Shown here: positions 1-8,559 of the stretch, piece by piece
How positions within the stretch are numbered: the first letter of the stretch is position 1
Layout: each line of letters begins with the position of its first letter
Source: CAYLJV01 sp964510375
Lineage (GTDB): Archaea > Hadarchaeota > Hadarchaeia > Hadarchaeales > JAGGTB01
Length of the DNA: 41,717 nt
Reading direction: 5' to 3'
Assembly: GCA_964510375.1 (NCBI GenBank)
Contig: CAZEBR010000011.1
Coordinates: 1 to 41,717 of the forward strand
Made by a program: the position numbers and the translations under genes
The notes under the pieces: generated by a model
Seen by the model: only the letters and a program-made list of their open reading frames with translations
Database searches by the model: none
What the model was told of the DNA's origin: nothing

Positions 1-112
1 CCGTAAGAGTGGTCTTTCCATGGTCAATATGAGCGATGATGCCAATATCTCTGACTTGGTCGAGTTTCCACATTAACTTTTGAACTTCTGACAGGTGTTT
101 GTATCGTCTCAT
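1..112 (-). CDS. fusA: Translation elongation factor aEF-2, N-terminal fragment
   Basis: Only the first 37 codons lie inside the window; the gene runs off its left edge. The translation starts MRRYKHLSEVQKLMWKLDQV and continues into IGIIAHIDHGKTTLT, which is the G1/P-loop region of archaeal and eukaryotic EF-2, with AHIDHGKT as the GTP-binding motif. The protein is the ribosomal translocase that hydrolyses GTP to move tRNA and mRNA. The ATG lies about 8 nt after a GGAGAGG ribosome binding site in the 30-nt gap behind the DUF1512 gene, so the two are probably co-transcribed. The leader before the P-loop has the usual archaeal EF-2 length, so the start is well placed. Confidence 0.93.
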   Translation of the reverse strand, partial: MRRYKHLSEVQKLMWKLDQVRDIGIIAHIDHGKTTLT

Positions 113-142
113 TATTTTCCTCTCCGGATTGGTGTAAACCGT

Positions 143-1432
143 TTAATAATCTTTGGGGTCCCTCAACCTGCTCGGGGTAGAAAGAGCGTCGGGGTCTGAA
201 AGTCCCCCACCCATGCCTGGAAGGGGTCCGAACGACTCGAGTTCCTCTTCATCCTTCTTTATCTTCGGGAACTTGGTAGGTACCGAAGCGGTATTCTGTC
301 CAACTCCTATTGTATTTCCGATGCCTGCTATGAAGACATTGTCGCCCTCTTCGGTGCGAGTTCTGATCGCCTGCTTTACTTTCTCCACAACCTCGTCCGT
401 GGCCTCTGCAAGTGTATCGCTCATTGGAGTAATGGCCTCCTTCAGACTTTCCTTTATCACGATCGCGTCCACCGGAATGCCCTTTTCCGTCGCCAATTCC
501 TCAATCTTGTGCTTTTCCGTCGGGGGTCCTCCGATAGCTGCCCCGACTCCTTCTACGACTTTACCGCTATCTTCACCCTCCAGCTTGAGTCCAGCATCGA
601 TCATGAATATTCTATCGATATCCTGATCCTTCGAAAGTTCTCTGATTAGCTCACCCGGTTTACCGGTCCTTCCGCCCGGTCCCTTTGCCTTTATGATGTA
701 AGCAGTCCTGCCCTCAATGTCGGTTTTGGAGTAGACGGTATCCTTAATTTTCTCTTCGGACTCCTCGTCCTCGATAAGCTTGGCGGCAACCATGGGTCCA
801 GCTCCGTCGCCTATTACCTTTCTGTCAGCGAAAGCCTTGGTCGCCTTGTGATACGCCTCGGCCATCTTTTCAAGCATCGGCATCTGCATCTGAAGAAGCT
901 GGGCAATCTGCATGCTCTTGGTCTTCTCGGCAATCTTCACAAAGTGACGGACTATCTTGTAAAGAGAATAATTAGCAAGAGCTCCCTCTATCGCCATCTC
1001 GATATCGGCGGCTTCCTCCTCGTCCGCTTCGGGAGCGAACCTCTCCACGGCATCCTCGTACCTCTTCTTTCTGACGTCCAAAAGATGTTCGAGCCTGTCC
1101 AAAACGCCCCTCGGGTCCTCGGATACGGGCTCTATAGCGAAGAACTCCAGAAATTCATCCAAGTTCTTTTTAACATCCCGTCGGGTTCGTCCGTACTTCG
1201 TTATTTTATTTAGAGCAACCTTCTTCGAATCATCGGCCCAGTTTTTTAGTTTATCCAAGGACTGTTTCGAGCCCCGGATGGCCAACCTGGACTGTAAACC
1301 CATAAGTTGAGGCATGAAAAGCATATATAATACCGACATGGATCCCAGTAAAACGAGCCATATCAGTATATCCTGAAAGCTAAAATCCCCGAATGGTAGC
1401 TGCATTACGGCACTAATCATCATATTTAACAC
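143..1432 (-). CDS. DUF1512 family membrane-anchored protein
   Basis: This 429-residue protein has one hydrophobic segment near the N-terminus (about residues 20-42), then a long charged and helical soluble part. A glycine-rich alpha/beta region at about 240-390 (IAGIGNTIGVGQNTASVP is its most distinctive stretch) is followed by a low-complexity tail. The arrangement matches the archaeal DUF1512 family, whose members are typically somewhat shorter (about 370 residues). The function is not known. It lies directly upstream of aEF-2 on the same strand with a 30-nt gap, so a link to translation or membrane-associated ribosomes is possible, but that rests on position only. Confidence 0.8.
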   Translation of the reverse strand: MLNMMISAVMQLPFGDFSFQDILIWLVLLGSMSVLYMLFMPQLMGLQSRLAIRGSKQSLDKLKNWADDSKKVALNKITKYGRTRRDVKKNLDEFLEFFAIEPVSEDPRGVLDRLEHLLDVRKKRYEDAVERFAPEADEEEAADIEMAIEGALANYSLYKIVRHFVKIAEKTKSMQIAQLLQMQMPMLEKMAEAYHKATKAFADRKVIGDGAGPMVAAKLIEDEESEEKIKDTVYSKTDIEGRTAYIIKAKGPGGRTGKPGELIRELSKDQDIDRIFMIDAGLKLEGEDSGKVVEGVGAAIGGPPTEKHKIEELATEKGIPVDAIVIKESLKEAITPMSDTLAEATDEVVEKVKQAIRTRTEEGDNVFIAGIGNTIGVGQNTASVPTKFPKIKKDEEELESFGPLPGMGGGLSDPDALSTPSRLRDPKDY

Positions 1433-1584
1433 GTTTCCTTACACTTCCTTTTTTCTTAAAGCTTTTTTCTATCAATAAATAATTCATCAAAAGATTGTTA
1501 AAACCTAACCATCCAAACCACCGGACTCGGAAACTTTAGATAATTTGAAATTCAAAGTTAATCAGGAAAAATCCTAGATGAAAA

Positions 1585-2172
1585 ATGATTTTTAAAATCC
1601 AACACTTCTGGGAAGAAGGCTGGGGAGACGTAGTCATACCCTTCATATGCGAAAAGTGTGGAAAATGCTGTAGAGAACTCTCAATAGGATGGAACATACC
1701 CGATATCAAAAGGGCGGCTGATCATTTAGGCTTGGAACAAAGCGACTTTATAGAAAAATACATGGGAGGAAATGAGGAAGGAGGAAGCCTTAAATTTGAA
1801 AAAACCGTTTCTCCCTGTCCTTTCGTGAAAAAAGAAGGAAAATGCAAGATATATTCTGCTCGTCCAATCGCATGCAGACTCTATCCCATCAAGACACGCC
1901 ATTTATCCGGCGGCGTAGAATGTCCCGGGCTGAAGGAAATGAAAAGAGAAATCGAAGAACTGGCGGGAGACCTTTCTTACGTAACCACAAATCATTCAAT
2001 CTATCCGAATAGCAAATTAAGCCCTGACTATCTGTCCAGTCAGATGTGGAAAAAACCTGAAAAGGATAAATGGTCAGAATTGCGGAAACGTTTCCTAAAA
2101 ATCGGCGAAAGTGAAGAGGCCAAGAATCTATTTTTAAAACTAAACGAAATGGTGAGAAATGAGACTCTCTAA
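1585..2172 (+). CDS. YkgJ-type cysteine-cluster (metal-binding) protein
   Basis: The 195-residue protein carries the CxxCxxCC cluster (Cys22, 25, 28, 29: CEKCGKCC) and a second cluster CPFVKKEGKCKIYSARPIAC. These are the hallmarks of the YkgJ / zinc- or iron-chelating cysteine-cluster family (UPF0153). Such proteins are thought to bind Zn or an Fe-S cluster through the eight or so conserved Cys, and their roles are mostly unknown. The C-terminal 70 residues are charged and not recognisable. The ATG at 1585 has no strong ribosome binding site. An AT-rich stretch upstream (1433-1584) separates it from the divergent DUF1512 gene and probably carries both promoters. Confidence 0.8.
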   Translation: MIFKIQHFWEEGWGDVVIPFICEKCGKCCRELSIGWNIPDIKRAADHLGLEQSDFIEKYMGGNEEGGSLKFEKTVSPCPFVKKEGKCKIYSARPIACRLYPIKTRHLSGGVECPGLKEMKREIEELAGDLSYVTTNHSIYPNSKLSPDYLSSQMWKKPEKDKWSELRKRFLKIGESEEAKNLFLKLNEMVRNETL

Positions 2173-2241
2173 ACCATATCAAACCCGCCAATTTTTTGGA
2201 AAAATTAATAGTGGTCCCTTCCACTTACAGTATAACAACTT

Positions 2242-2931
2242 TTGAATACGGAGGAGATTCTCACGGAAAAAGAAACTTCAGACGAGGAAATGCTCACACT
2301 CAGGGATACCCTCCTTGTTTTAGGACTGGTATTTCTGTTATACGTAACACTCGGTAGTATCTTGCAATACTATTATCTTATACCCGGAGTTTACATTACG
2401 GAATGGATAATAATCCTCCTCCCATCACTGCTCCTCCTAAAGATAAAAAATAAGAACATTAGTTCCATTTTAAAATTGAAAAATTTTACTGCGAAAAACC
2501 TGCTGACCGGAGTACTCGGAGGAGTCGCAATCTTCATCATATCGATACCGATCGCCCTTATAGTCCAAGAAATCTTAGGCCCCCATCCCAGCAATATCCT
2601 AGTTGAAAACGTTCCCTCTTCCATACTAGGATTCATTCCTTGGTTTTTTGGACTGGGTGTTTCTGCCGGAATATGCGAGGAAATGATGTTCAGAGGCTTC
2701 CTACAGAACGGTCTGAGCGAAAAATGGGAAGGTCTAACGGTCGTCGTTATCGCAGCGGCACTCTTTTCGCTGTTTCACCTAGACCCGTGGAGGCTGGTCA
2801 CCACTTTCCTGCTGGGTCTAACAGCCGGCTATCTGATGCTCAAAACAGATTCCCTACTGACCCCTATAACACTACATATAACCAACAACTCAATAGCTCT
2901 AATCCTCGCCTTCGCAACCACAACACCATAA
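2242..2931 (+). CDS. CPBP (CAAX/Abi) family intramembrane metalloprotease
   Basis: This is a 229-residue polytopic membrane protein with about six hydrophobic segments. The CPBP (Rce1-like) signature is complete: EExxxR at Glu146, Glu147 and Arg151 (EEMMFRG), FxxxH ending at His179 (FSLFH), and HxxxN at His212/Asn216. These residues form the glutamate- and histidine-based active site in Rce1 homologues. The reaction is probably proteolysis of a membrane substrate, which is unknown in archaea. The TTG at 2242 gives the longest product. An in-frame ATG at 2290 (MLTLRD) lies closer to the first hydrophobic segment and is a real alternative. Confidence 0.85.
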   Translation: MNTEEILTEKETSDEEMLTLRDTLLVLGLVFLLYVTLGSILQYYYLIPGVYITEWIIILLPSLLLLKIKNKNISSILKLKNFTAKNLLTGVLGGVAIFIISIPIALIVQEILGPHPSNILVENVPSSILGFIPWFFGLGVSAGICEEMMFRGFLQNGLSEKWEGLTVVVIAAALFSLFHLDPWRLVTTFLLGLTAGYLMLKTDSLLTPITLHITNNSIALILAFATTTP

Positions 2932-3016
2932 ACACGCAGACCCGTCGAAATCTAGAAGAGATTCAAATTTTAACCGGATAAATAATAATAGAAAAATACT
3001 CTTGAGGCGATCGAAT

Positions 3017-3298
3017 TTATTCGTTCTCCAAAGTATCGACAATCTTTCTCAGATAATCCTTGATCTCTTGCATGTCGGCTCTAAGTTTTTTCATTGTTTC
3101 CATCATGGCTCTGTTCTGCTGACCGCCGCCGCGGGCACCGCCGGCCATCTGTTGCATCATCGCTGCGAGTCCACTACCTTGGGGGGACCTTCCGCCAGGA
3201 CCTCCCTTCTCCTGCATTTCCTTCATCTTCTCTCGCATTTTCTTCCTTCTTTCCTCAAGAGATTCGCTTTTTCCTTCTTCTTTTTCTTCATCTGACAT
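3017..3298 (-). CDS. Small highly charged protein with Gly/Met-rich centre and C-terminal coiled coil
   Basis: The product is 93 residues from the ATG at 3298 (MSDEEKEE), or 102 residues from an upstream ATG at 3325. Residues 1-35 are Lys/Glu-rich and helical. The middle (GGPGGRSPQGSGLAAMMQQM) is rich in Gly, Met and Gln, and the last 40 residues form a heptad-like helix ending KIVDTLENE. I do not recognise a family. A frame with good codon use and a helical, polar composition supports a real gene. It lies convergent with the CPBP gene and divergent from the MATE region. A gas-vesicle or prefoldin-like structural role cannot be told from sequence. Confidence 0.6.
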   Translation of the reverse strand: MSDEEKEEGKSESLEERRKKMREKMKEMQEKGGPGGRSPQGSGLAAMMQQMAGGARGGGQQNRAMMETMKKLRADMQEIKDYLRKIVDTLENE

Positions 3299-3325
3299 GT
3301 TACCAGTTCCGTCAAACGTCCTCAT

Positions 3326-3554
3326 CCCTTAAAGATTGTAGGTCTTTCATTTCGGAAAAATAAACGAAAGCCTGAGAAAGCTCGACGAGCTATCTACATC
3401 ACTGCAAAGATCCTTCATGGAAATATACGGTAGGAAGGAAACGCCAAAGCGTGTGGCCGCATTATTGCCGAACTCTTCCGTTTAGTTTATTTATGGATAG
3501 TTTCGGTAGAAACTTTTTTAAAAGATAGTTCAACATGAAAACATCGTGATAATT
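3326..3554. other. Intergenic stretch with a possible gene remnant
   Basis: On the plus strand, 3363-3485 reads in one open frame through NESLRKLDELSTSLQRSF and ends LLPNSSV before a TAG. It has natural-looking codon use but no start codon except an internal ATG at 3418. It may be the tail of a decayed gene. The rest is AT-rich (for example TTTTTTAAAAGATAG near 3511) and probably contains the promoter for the small ORF and MATE gene that follow. Confidence 0.3.
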
Positions 3555-3716
3555 ATGTTTGGGGTGACGAGAACTAAAGCGGCACAAAAAAATAATGAAG
3601 ATAAAAGAGACCTATCAGGAGACAAAAGCTCTTTTAGAACAAAATTTCAGCTCGTTTTAATTCCAAAGACAAAAATAGTCACACTTTTCCCGAACAGGAG
3701 GAAAGGGATTTCATAA
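3555..3716 (+). CDS. Possible 53-residue basic protein translationally coupled to the MATE exporter
   Basis: This short ORF starts at ATG 3555 (MFGVTRTKAAQK) and ends in a TAA whose last base is the A of the MATE start codon (TAATG at 3714-3718). The predicted peptide is basic, with no membrane segment and no recognised family. The ribosome binding site for the MATE gene (AGGAGGAAAGGG) lies inside its last codons. This arrangement is typical of translational coupling, so the ORF may be a small protein or a leader that controls the exporter. The codon evidence is thin because it is so short. Confidence 0.35.
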   Translation: MFGVTRTKAAQKNNEDKRDLSGDKSSFRTKFQLVLIPKTKIVTLFPNRRKGIS

Positions 3717-5071
3717 TGTTCAAGGGAAAAGAAGAACTCGATCTTCTAAACGGGAGCGTTGGAAAGTCGCTTCTACATCTCTCCATTCCCATAGTAATAC
3801 TAAATCTCTTGAGAACTGTCTATAACCTTACTGACGCTTTCTGGGTAGGTCAAATAGGACCTGACGCCCTAGCAGCTATTGGTTTCGGTTTTCCGCTCGT
3901 TCTAATCTTCATGTCTGTGGGGATGGGTGTTTCAGTGGCCGGGACCGTTCTCGTGGCTCAGTACGAGGGAAACGAAAACAGGGCGATGGTTAATTACTCC
4001 GCCTCCCAAACATTGGCCTTCAATCTCATAATTTCAGTATTACTCGGATCTGCTGGACTTTTACTGGCCGAAGGTTTGCTTGGGATTTACGGAGCGTCCG
4101 AAGTCGTTCTCAATCTGTCGCTGAAATATCTCAGAATTATCTTCATGGGTATCAGTTTCATGTTTGGATTCGGCGCATTTATAGCACTGATGAGGGGCTA
4201 CGGCGATACAAAGACGCCCATGTTCCTGATGGTCTTTTCCATCGCTCTGAATGTTGTATTGGACCCGGTCCTGATATTCGGATGGGGGCCGTTTTCCGAG
4301 ATGGGAATAGAGGGCGCCGCCATAGCAACTATCTTTTCCAGGGGAGTCGCCTTCATAATCGGATTTGCCATTCTACTCTCAGGTTGGAAAGGTGTAAAGA
4401 TAGACATATCCAACATGGTCCCCGACCCGAACTTCTTTAAAAGAATCTCCCAACTCGGAGGTCCGGCATTAATAGGAACTACGGGACGGATGATATCGAT
4501 AAATGTCATAGTCGCCATAGTAGGAAGATTTTCCGATATCGTAATGGCAGGGTATACCGTCGGAATAAGAATTGTTTCGGCCATTTTCCTCAGCGCGATG
4601 GCCATAGGCCGCGGAGTTACAACTATGTCAGGGCAGAACCTGGGGGCGAACAACTTCGATCGTGCAGAAGAGGTTCCCATCGTGGGAGCAAAATATACAT
4701 TCGTAATATACACTCTCTTGGGAATAGGAATATTCCTATCTTCCGAGACCATCGTATCCTTCTTCACCGGCGATCCACAGGCCATAAAAATTGGTGGGGA
4801 ATTCCTCAGATACGTTGCTCTGACTCTCGGATTTGTCGGAATAATTCAATCACTTGCTGGCGGTATCCGAGGAGCAGGGAAAACACATATAGCGGCCCTT
4901 ATTCTCCTTATCCCCCTAGCAGCGGTGAGAGTTCCCTTGGCATTTTTACTTTCCAATATCCTAGGCACCTCCGGAATATGGTTAGCTTTCCCCATTTCAA
5001 ATATCGTAGGAGCAATCGTAGGCTATCTCTGGTTTAGAAAGGGAACCTGGAGACAGAGAATCATGGAATAA
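3716..5071 (+). CDS. MATE family multidrug / toxin exporter
   Basis: The 451-residue protein has about 12 hydrophobic segments in two repeats of six, the usual size and shape of MATE (NorM/DinF-like) antiporters. The start is typical: LLNGSVGKSLLHLSIPIVIL, followed by YNLTDAFWVGQIGPDALAAI, a conserved stretch of TM1-TM2. The second half repeats the pattern from about residue 235 (ISQLGGPALIG). Members export cationic drugs or metabolites in exchange for Na+ or H+, and Na+ would suit a halophile. The ATG follows AGGAGGAAAGGG at good spacing. Substrate cannot be inferred. Confidence 0.93.
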   Translation: MFKGKEELDLLNGSVGKSLLHLSIPIVILNLLRTVYNLTDAFWVGQIGPDALAAIGFGFPLVLIFMSVGMGVSVAGTVLVAQYEGNENRAMVNYSASQTLAFNLIISVLLGSAGLLLAEGLLGIYGASEVVLNLSLKYLRIIFMGISFMFGFGAFIALMRGYGDTKTPMFLMVFSIALNVVLDPVLIFGWGPFSEMGIEGAAIATIFSRGVAFIIGFAILLSGWKGVKIDISNMVPDPNFFKRISQLGGPALIGTTGRMISINVIVAIVGRFSDIVMAGYTVGIRIVSAIFLSAMAIGRGVTTMSGQNLGANNFDRAEEVPIVGAKYTFVIYTLLGIGIFLSSETIVSFFTGDPQAIKIGGEFLRYVALTLGFVGIIQSLAGGIRGAGKTHIAALILLIPLAAVRVPLAFLLSNILGTSGIWLAFPISNIVGAIVGYLWFRKGTWRQRIME

Positions 5072-5165
5072 CTTCAAAAAGCCGAGAGCAGCAGAAAATT
5101 TTAATTTTAATTTCACCCACCCCTCCTGAAAACTCACTTCTATCTAAAAGGAAAAACGGAATCCG

Positions 5166-5300
5166 ATGCCTGTATCAAAGGATAAACATTCGAGGAATAG
5201 GAAACTGGGAATCCTAAAAAGTATCCTAATGGACGATCTCGGACTGACTGAAGGAGATCTCGACGAAGCTTGGCGAAAATACGAAAAGAAACGCACGTAA
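5166..5300 (+). CDS. Small 44-residue hypothetical protein
   Basis: The ORF starts at ATG 5166 after AAAAGGAAAAACGGAAT and ends at TAA 5298-5300. The product begins MPVSKDKHSRNRKLGILKSI and continues LMDDLGLTEGDLDEAWRKYEKKRT. The N-terminus is basic and the C-terminus looks like two short amphipathic helices, as in small helical binding domains. There is no family assignment. It lies between the MATE and AhpD-like genes on the same strand, and codon choice resembles its neighbours. Confidence 0.45.
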   Translation: MPVSKDKHSRNRKLGILKSILMDDLGLTEGDLDEAWRKYEKKRT

Positions 5301-5437
5301 GATTCTTTTAAAAGGCGATTTGGACTAAACACTATTAGAACAAATCTGACAGATAGTGAAAATTCAATTTTAAATCCGGTCGAACGCTAATCTTTAGAGT
5401 TAACAGTAGAGAAAAGGATTTTCTATAGGGTGATTTG

Positions 5438-5743
5438 ATGAAGGAGAATCTTCCCGAGTTCTTAAAGATTTTAGAAGATAAGGACCCCGAATATGCAAAA
5501 AATGTAATCGATAACTTTGAAAGCAACTTCTCCGACGGTTCACTATCGGCCAAAACTAAAACATTGATAGCACTGGCGTTGGATGCTAAAAACGGTGATA
5601 TCGAAGGAGTAAAAGCCTTGACAAAACGGGCGAAAGAACTAGGAACCACCGAGGATGAGCTGATAGAGGTAGCGGAAGTCGTTGAGGGAACCTGCGGTCT
5701 TCAAGGACTCGCCGCCGCATCAAAAGCATTGGATAAAACGTAG
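5438..5743 (+). CDS. AhpD-like (carboxymuconolactone decarboxylase fold) protein without the redox cysteines
   Basis: About 101 residues. The all-helical pattern SAKTKTLIALALDAKNGDIE, then ALTKRAKELGTTEDELIEVA, matches the CMD/AhpD fold. The family's usual CxxC(xxH) active site, which follows the ALA helix, is replaced here by NGDIEGVK. The only Cys is in the later EGTCGL segment, so it is unlikely to be an AhpD-type peroxidase or disulfide reductase in the ordinary sense. I chose ATG 5438, with GGGTGAT at 5428-5434 as ribosome binding site, over the TTG at 5435. It is probably monocistronic. Confidence 0.75.
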   Translation: MKENLPEFLKILEDKDPEYAKNVIDNFESNFSDGSLSAKTKTLIALALDAKNGDIEGVKALTKRAKELGTTEDELIEVAEVVEGTCGLQGLAAASKALDKT

Positions 5744-5854
5744 GAAATCTAAGCATTCTGTATTTAAATTCCGGAGAAAACAATCTGGAAATCTAATTAA
5801 CTGGGGAAAAACTTTGTAACTGATAAACTGATAAGTAAATTAGTTTGATTAATA

Positions 5855-7759
5855 ATGGCGTCCGTCGTGAAGATCCTTTTCGTCGATGATGAACCGGACA
5901 TTTTGGAGCAGGCAAAAACGTCCCTAGAGAAGGAAGATGACCGGCTTAGTGTCGATACCGCCGCCTCTGCAAGGAAAGGTTTGGAACAAATAAACAAACA
6001 CAGCTACGACGCCATAGTCTCGGAATATGGAATCACCGACGCGGATGGATCGGATTTTCTCAAAATTGTTAAAGATGAAAGGGGCATTGATATTCCATTC
6101 ATCATTTTTACTAGTAAGGGAAGGGAAGAAGCGGCGATAAAAGCTTTGAATCTCGGAGTTGATCGTTACATACGGAAGGGTGAAGACCCTCAGTCAAAAT
6201 ACAGCACTTTGGCCAAAGCAATAAACCAAGAAGTAAATTCGAAAACCGAGTATAAGACAGAAAATCTGGAGAGTGAAATTGCATCTATTGTCAGAAAATC
6301 GGAGGACTCCATCTATATAGTGGACGAAGACTGCAGGTTCATTTTTGCAAACGAGAAAGAGCTAGAGAGGCACGGCGTGAAACAAGAGAAAATAGTCGGT
6401 GCAAAATTTAGCGATCTTCACCCCGAGAAAGAGTCCGAGGAATTCGAAAAGAAGGCAAAAAAGGTTCTTGAAACCGGGGAACCGATAAGGCAGGAAATCA
6501 AATCGAAGGAAAAGGATGAATACTACGTTCGAACTCTTTCACCGATTAAAAATCCCAAAACCGGTAAATTGGATAGAGTATCAGTGTTCTCGAAGAATAT
6601 CACCGAACAGAAAATGGAAGAAAATCGTTTCGAAAGGATGAATCACGTCCAGACCGCAAGATGGAGATTAAACCAAATCATTTCAAAGGAATCCGATTTT
6701 GAGAAGATACTTGAGGATGCGGTGGAAATAATCTCGGATATAGAGTTTTGTTGGGCCGTCTCCATCGTGTTAAAGAACAGTGACGGTCATCTCCAGGTAG
6801 TCTCCCAAAAGAGCGAACGAGGAAAAGAGGACTGGAATCCTGATGAAGGAGACGGAAACGTAGCCAGTTGTATTCGCGAAGTTGCAAAACACAAGACCAA
6901 AAAGATAATCGATCGTGCACCAGACCAATGCGGAGAGTGTACTTTCTGTGAGAAAGACTCACCCCATAAGACTATTGTTGTCCCGATAGTCAGCAATTTA
7001 GAACTTATAGGAGTCCTAAAGGTCGTTTTTGAGGAAGACTTCTCCTTTGAGAACGAAATCTTCTATATTGAAGAAATCGCCGGTGATCTGTCCTTCGCCT
7101 GGGACAAAGTCAGGTCCGAAGACAGAAGAAAATTCTTACACGAACTCCTTAGGCACGACGTCCTAAACAAGGCTCAGATAGTTAAAGGCTATCTCCAATT
7201 TCTCGAAGACGAAGAAGTATCTCGGGAAGGAAAAAAATATCTCGATAAATCGTTAAATGGAACTGATGAAATTATAGAACTTATAGAAAAGATCCGAACC
7301 CTCAGAGAGGCCGAAGAGGAAAGAACCAAAAAAATCGACATATCAGCAAAAATCGACGAGGTGATCGATAATACCAAGGGTCAAGCTGCAGAAAAGGGGA
7401 TAGAGATCGTCAAAGAGGTCCCAGAAGATTGTACCGTGAAGGCGGGTCCGCTCATAGAAAGAGTTTTTTCGAACATAATCGAAAACGCCTTACAGCACTC
7501 GCAGGGAAGCAAAATAAAAATCACAGGAAAAAGAGAAGAGGAGGAAGTGATATTTACTATCGAGGACGACGGGCGCGGAATTTCCGATGAAGACAAGAAA
7601 AAAATTTTCAGAAAACACTACACGACGGACGAAGAAAGGGGCACAGGACTGGGAATGTTTCTCGTGGAGACACTTATAGAAAGATACAACGGAAAGATAG
7701 AGGTCAAAGACTCCGAGCTGGGCGGTGCGAAATTTGTTATTCATCTACAGAAAGTGTGA
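5855..7759 (+). CDS. Soluble hybrid sensor: degenerate receiver-PAS-GAF-histidine kinase
   Basis: 634 residues with no membrane segment. Domains in order: receiver-like (1-120), PAS (about 130-245), GAF-like (about 260-420), histidine kinase (425-634). The receiver keeps the acidic pair (Asp11/12), Thr86 and Lys108, but the phosphoacceptor Asp is Glu57 (IVSEYG). The GAF part has CGECTFC (Cys359, 362, 365), a possible metal or redox site. The kinase has the phosphorylated His434 in LLRHDVLNKAQIV, an N box (NIIENALQHS) and G boxes (DDGRGIS, GTGLGMFLV). This H-box type is common in archaeal cytoplasmic PAS kinases. No separate response regulator lies nearby. It resembles the kinase at 10628 throughout. 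Confidence 0.9.
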   Translation: MASVVKILFVDDEPDILEQAKTSLEKEDDRLSVDTAASARKGLEQINKHSYDAIVSEYGITDADGSDFLKIVKDERGIDIPFIIFTSKGREEAAIKALNLGVDRYIRKGEDPQSKYSTLAKAINQEVNSKTEYKTENLESEIASIVRKSEDSIYIVDEDCRFIFANEKELERHGVKQEKIVGAKFSDLHPEKESEEFEKKAKKVLETGEPIRQEIKSKEKDEYYVRTLSPIKNPKTGKLDRVSVFSKNITEQKMEENRFERMNHVQTARWRLNQIISKESDFEKILEDAVEIISDIEFCWAVSIVLKNSDGHLQVVSQKSERGKEDWNPDEGDGNVASCIREVAKHKTKKIIDRAPDQCGECTFCEKDSPHKTIVVPIVSNLELIGVLKVVFEEDFSFENEIFYIEEIAGDLSFAWDKVRSEDRRKFLHELLRHDVLNKAQIVKGYLQFLEDEEVSREGKKYLDKSLNGTDEIIELIEKIRTLREAEEERTKKIDISAKIDEVIDNTKGQAAEKGIEIVKEVPEDCTVKAGPLIERVFSNIIENALQHSQGSKIKITGKREEEEVIFTIEDDGRGISDEDKKKIFRKHYTTDEERGTGLGMFLVETLIERYNGKIEVKDSELGGAKFVIHLQKV

Positions 7760-7906
7760 TCAAGTTTTATTTTCTTAATATCGAGCATTAATAAAAATCT
7801 TCAAGGGTCCTCAAAAGGAAGATTAAGCAGAAAACGCTGGTATGGTTCCGAAAATTTTGAGGAAAACTCTAAAGATTCCAATCTTAAAGGTTCATTGAAA
7901 CGGTTC

Positions 7907-7991
7907 GCGGGGGTCGCCGAGTCAGGTCAAAGGCGCAGCGTTCAGGGCGCTGTCCCGCAGGGGTTCGAGGGTTCAAATCCCTCCCCCCGCA
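7907..7991 (+). tRNA. tRNA-Leu (anticodon CAG)
   Basis: A complete class II tRNA with a 3' CCA encoded right after it (7992-7994). Acceptor stem 7907-7913 (GCGGGGG) pairs with 7984-7990 (CCCCCGC), and the discriminator is A7991. The D arm is closed by GCC/GGC. The anticodon stem CAGCG/CGCTG encloses loop TTCAGGG, with CAG at 7943-7945, reading leucine CUG codons. A long variable region of about 14 nt, as expected for tRNA-Leu, is followed by the T arm GAGGG-TTCAAAT-CCCTC. There is no intron. Confidence 0.96.
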
Positions 7992-8160
7992 CCACCCCTT
8001 CCGGCCGATCGAACAATTTGACTTATATTCGAAACCGGTGGGTTTAAGGTCAAGCGTAACGTCTTACTATTTAATTGATCGAAAATCCTGTAACGACCAG
8101 AGATAGTTTTAGAGACATCGAAGGCAAATCGATACAGGCAACTCGATAGGAGGTGAAATA

Positions 8161-8442
8161 ATGGCAGACGACAACGCAGTTTATGTCGGAAACAAGAAAG
8201 AGGTAATGAACTACGTGATGGCGGTAACGACCCAGTTTAACAAAGGTAGCGACGAGGTAGTTTTAAAAGCTCGTGGAGGCGCCATCAGCAGAGCCGTCGA
8301 CACCGCGGAAATAACCAAAAATAGATTTCTGCAAGATCTAGAAATTCTAGATATCACGACCGGAACGGAAGAACTCGAAAACGAAGACGGTAGCACCTCA
8401 AACGTTTCCTCTATATCCATAACACTCGGAGAAGGCGATTAA
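8161..8442 (+). CDS. albA: Alba family DNA/RNA-binding chromatin protein
   Basis: 93 residues, the usual Alba length. It begins DNAVYVGNKKEVMNYVMAV, and the segment VVLKARGGAISRAVDTAEI is the conserved Alba core where the RNA/DNA-binding loop begins; the dimer-interface helix follows (NRFLQDLEILDIT). The Lys10/11-equivalent region of Sulfolobus Alba corresponds here to the GNKKEV segment. It acts as an abundant nucleoid protein that binds double-stranded DNA and RNA. A strong ribosome binding site, AGGAGGTGAAATA, precedes the ATG, in line with high expression. The protein is clearly acidic, as in halophiles. Confidence 0.93.
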   Translation: MADDNAVYVGNKKEVMNYVMAVTTQFNKGSDEVVLKARGGAISRAVDTAEITKNRFLQDLEILDITTGTEELENEDGSTSNVSSISITLGEGD

Positions 8443-8559
8443 AAATCGTTGTATCTCCACTCCCCTTTTTTATTATTTTTTAATACACTATTTTCGATTA
8501 AAAGAAAAACAATTAAAAATAAAGAAAAAAAGACGACAACTGAAACAGCTATAGTCTTT
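8443..8559. terminator. T-rich bidirectional termination region between alba and csp
   Basis: Convergent genes end on either side. On the plus strand two T6 tracts follow alba (8466-8471 and 8476-8481) after a short C-run. On the minus strand a T-rich run (complement of about 8500-8535) follows csp. Archaeal RNA polymerase terminates on such U-tracts without a hairpin. No gene is visible here. Confidence 0.5.

Noticed and set aside
153..1213. Plus-strand open frames inside the DUF1512 gene
   Set aside because: They are antisense shadows with Ser- and Leu-rich composition produced by the coding strand and lack starts with ribosome binding sites.
3363..3485. Open frame NESLRKLDELSTSLQ... as a gene
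   Set aside because: No start codon fits except an internal ATG giving 22 residues. It is recorded only as a possible remnant in the intergenic entry.
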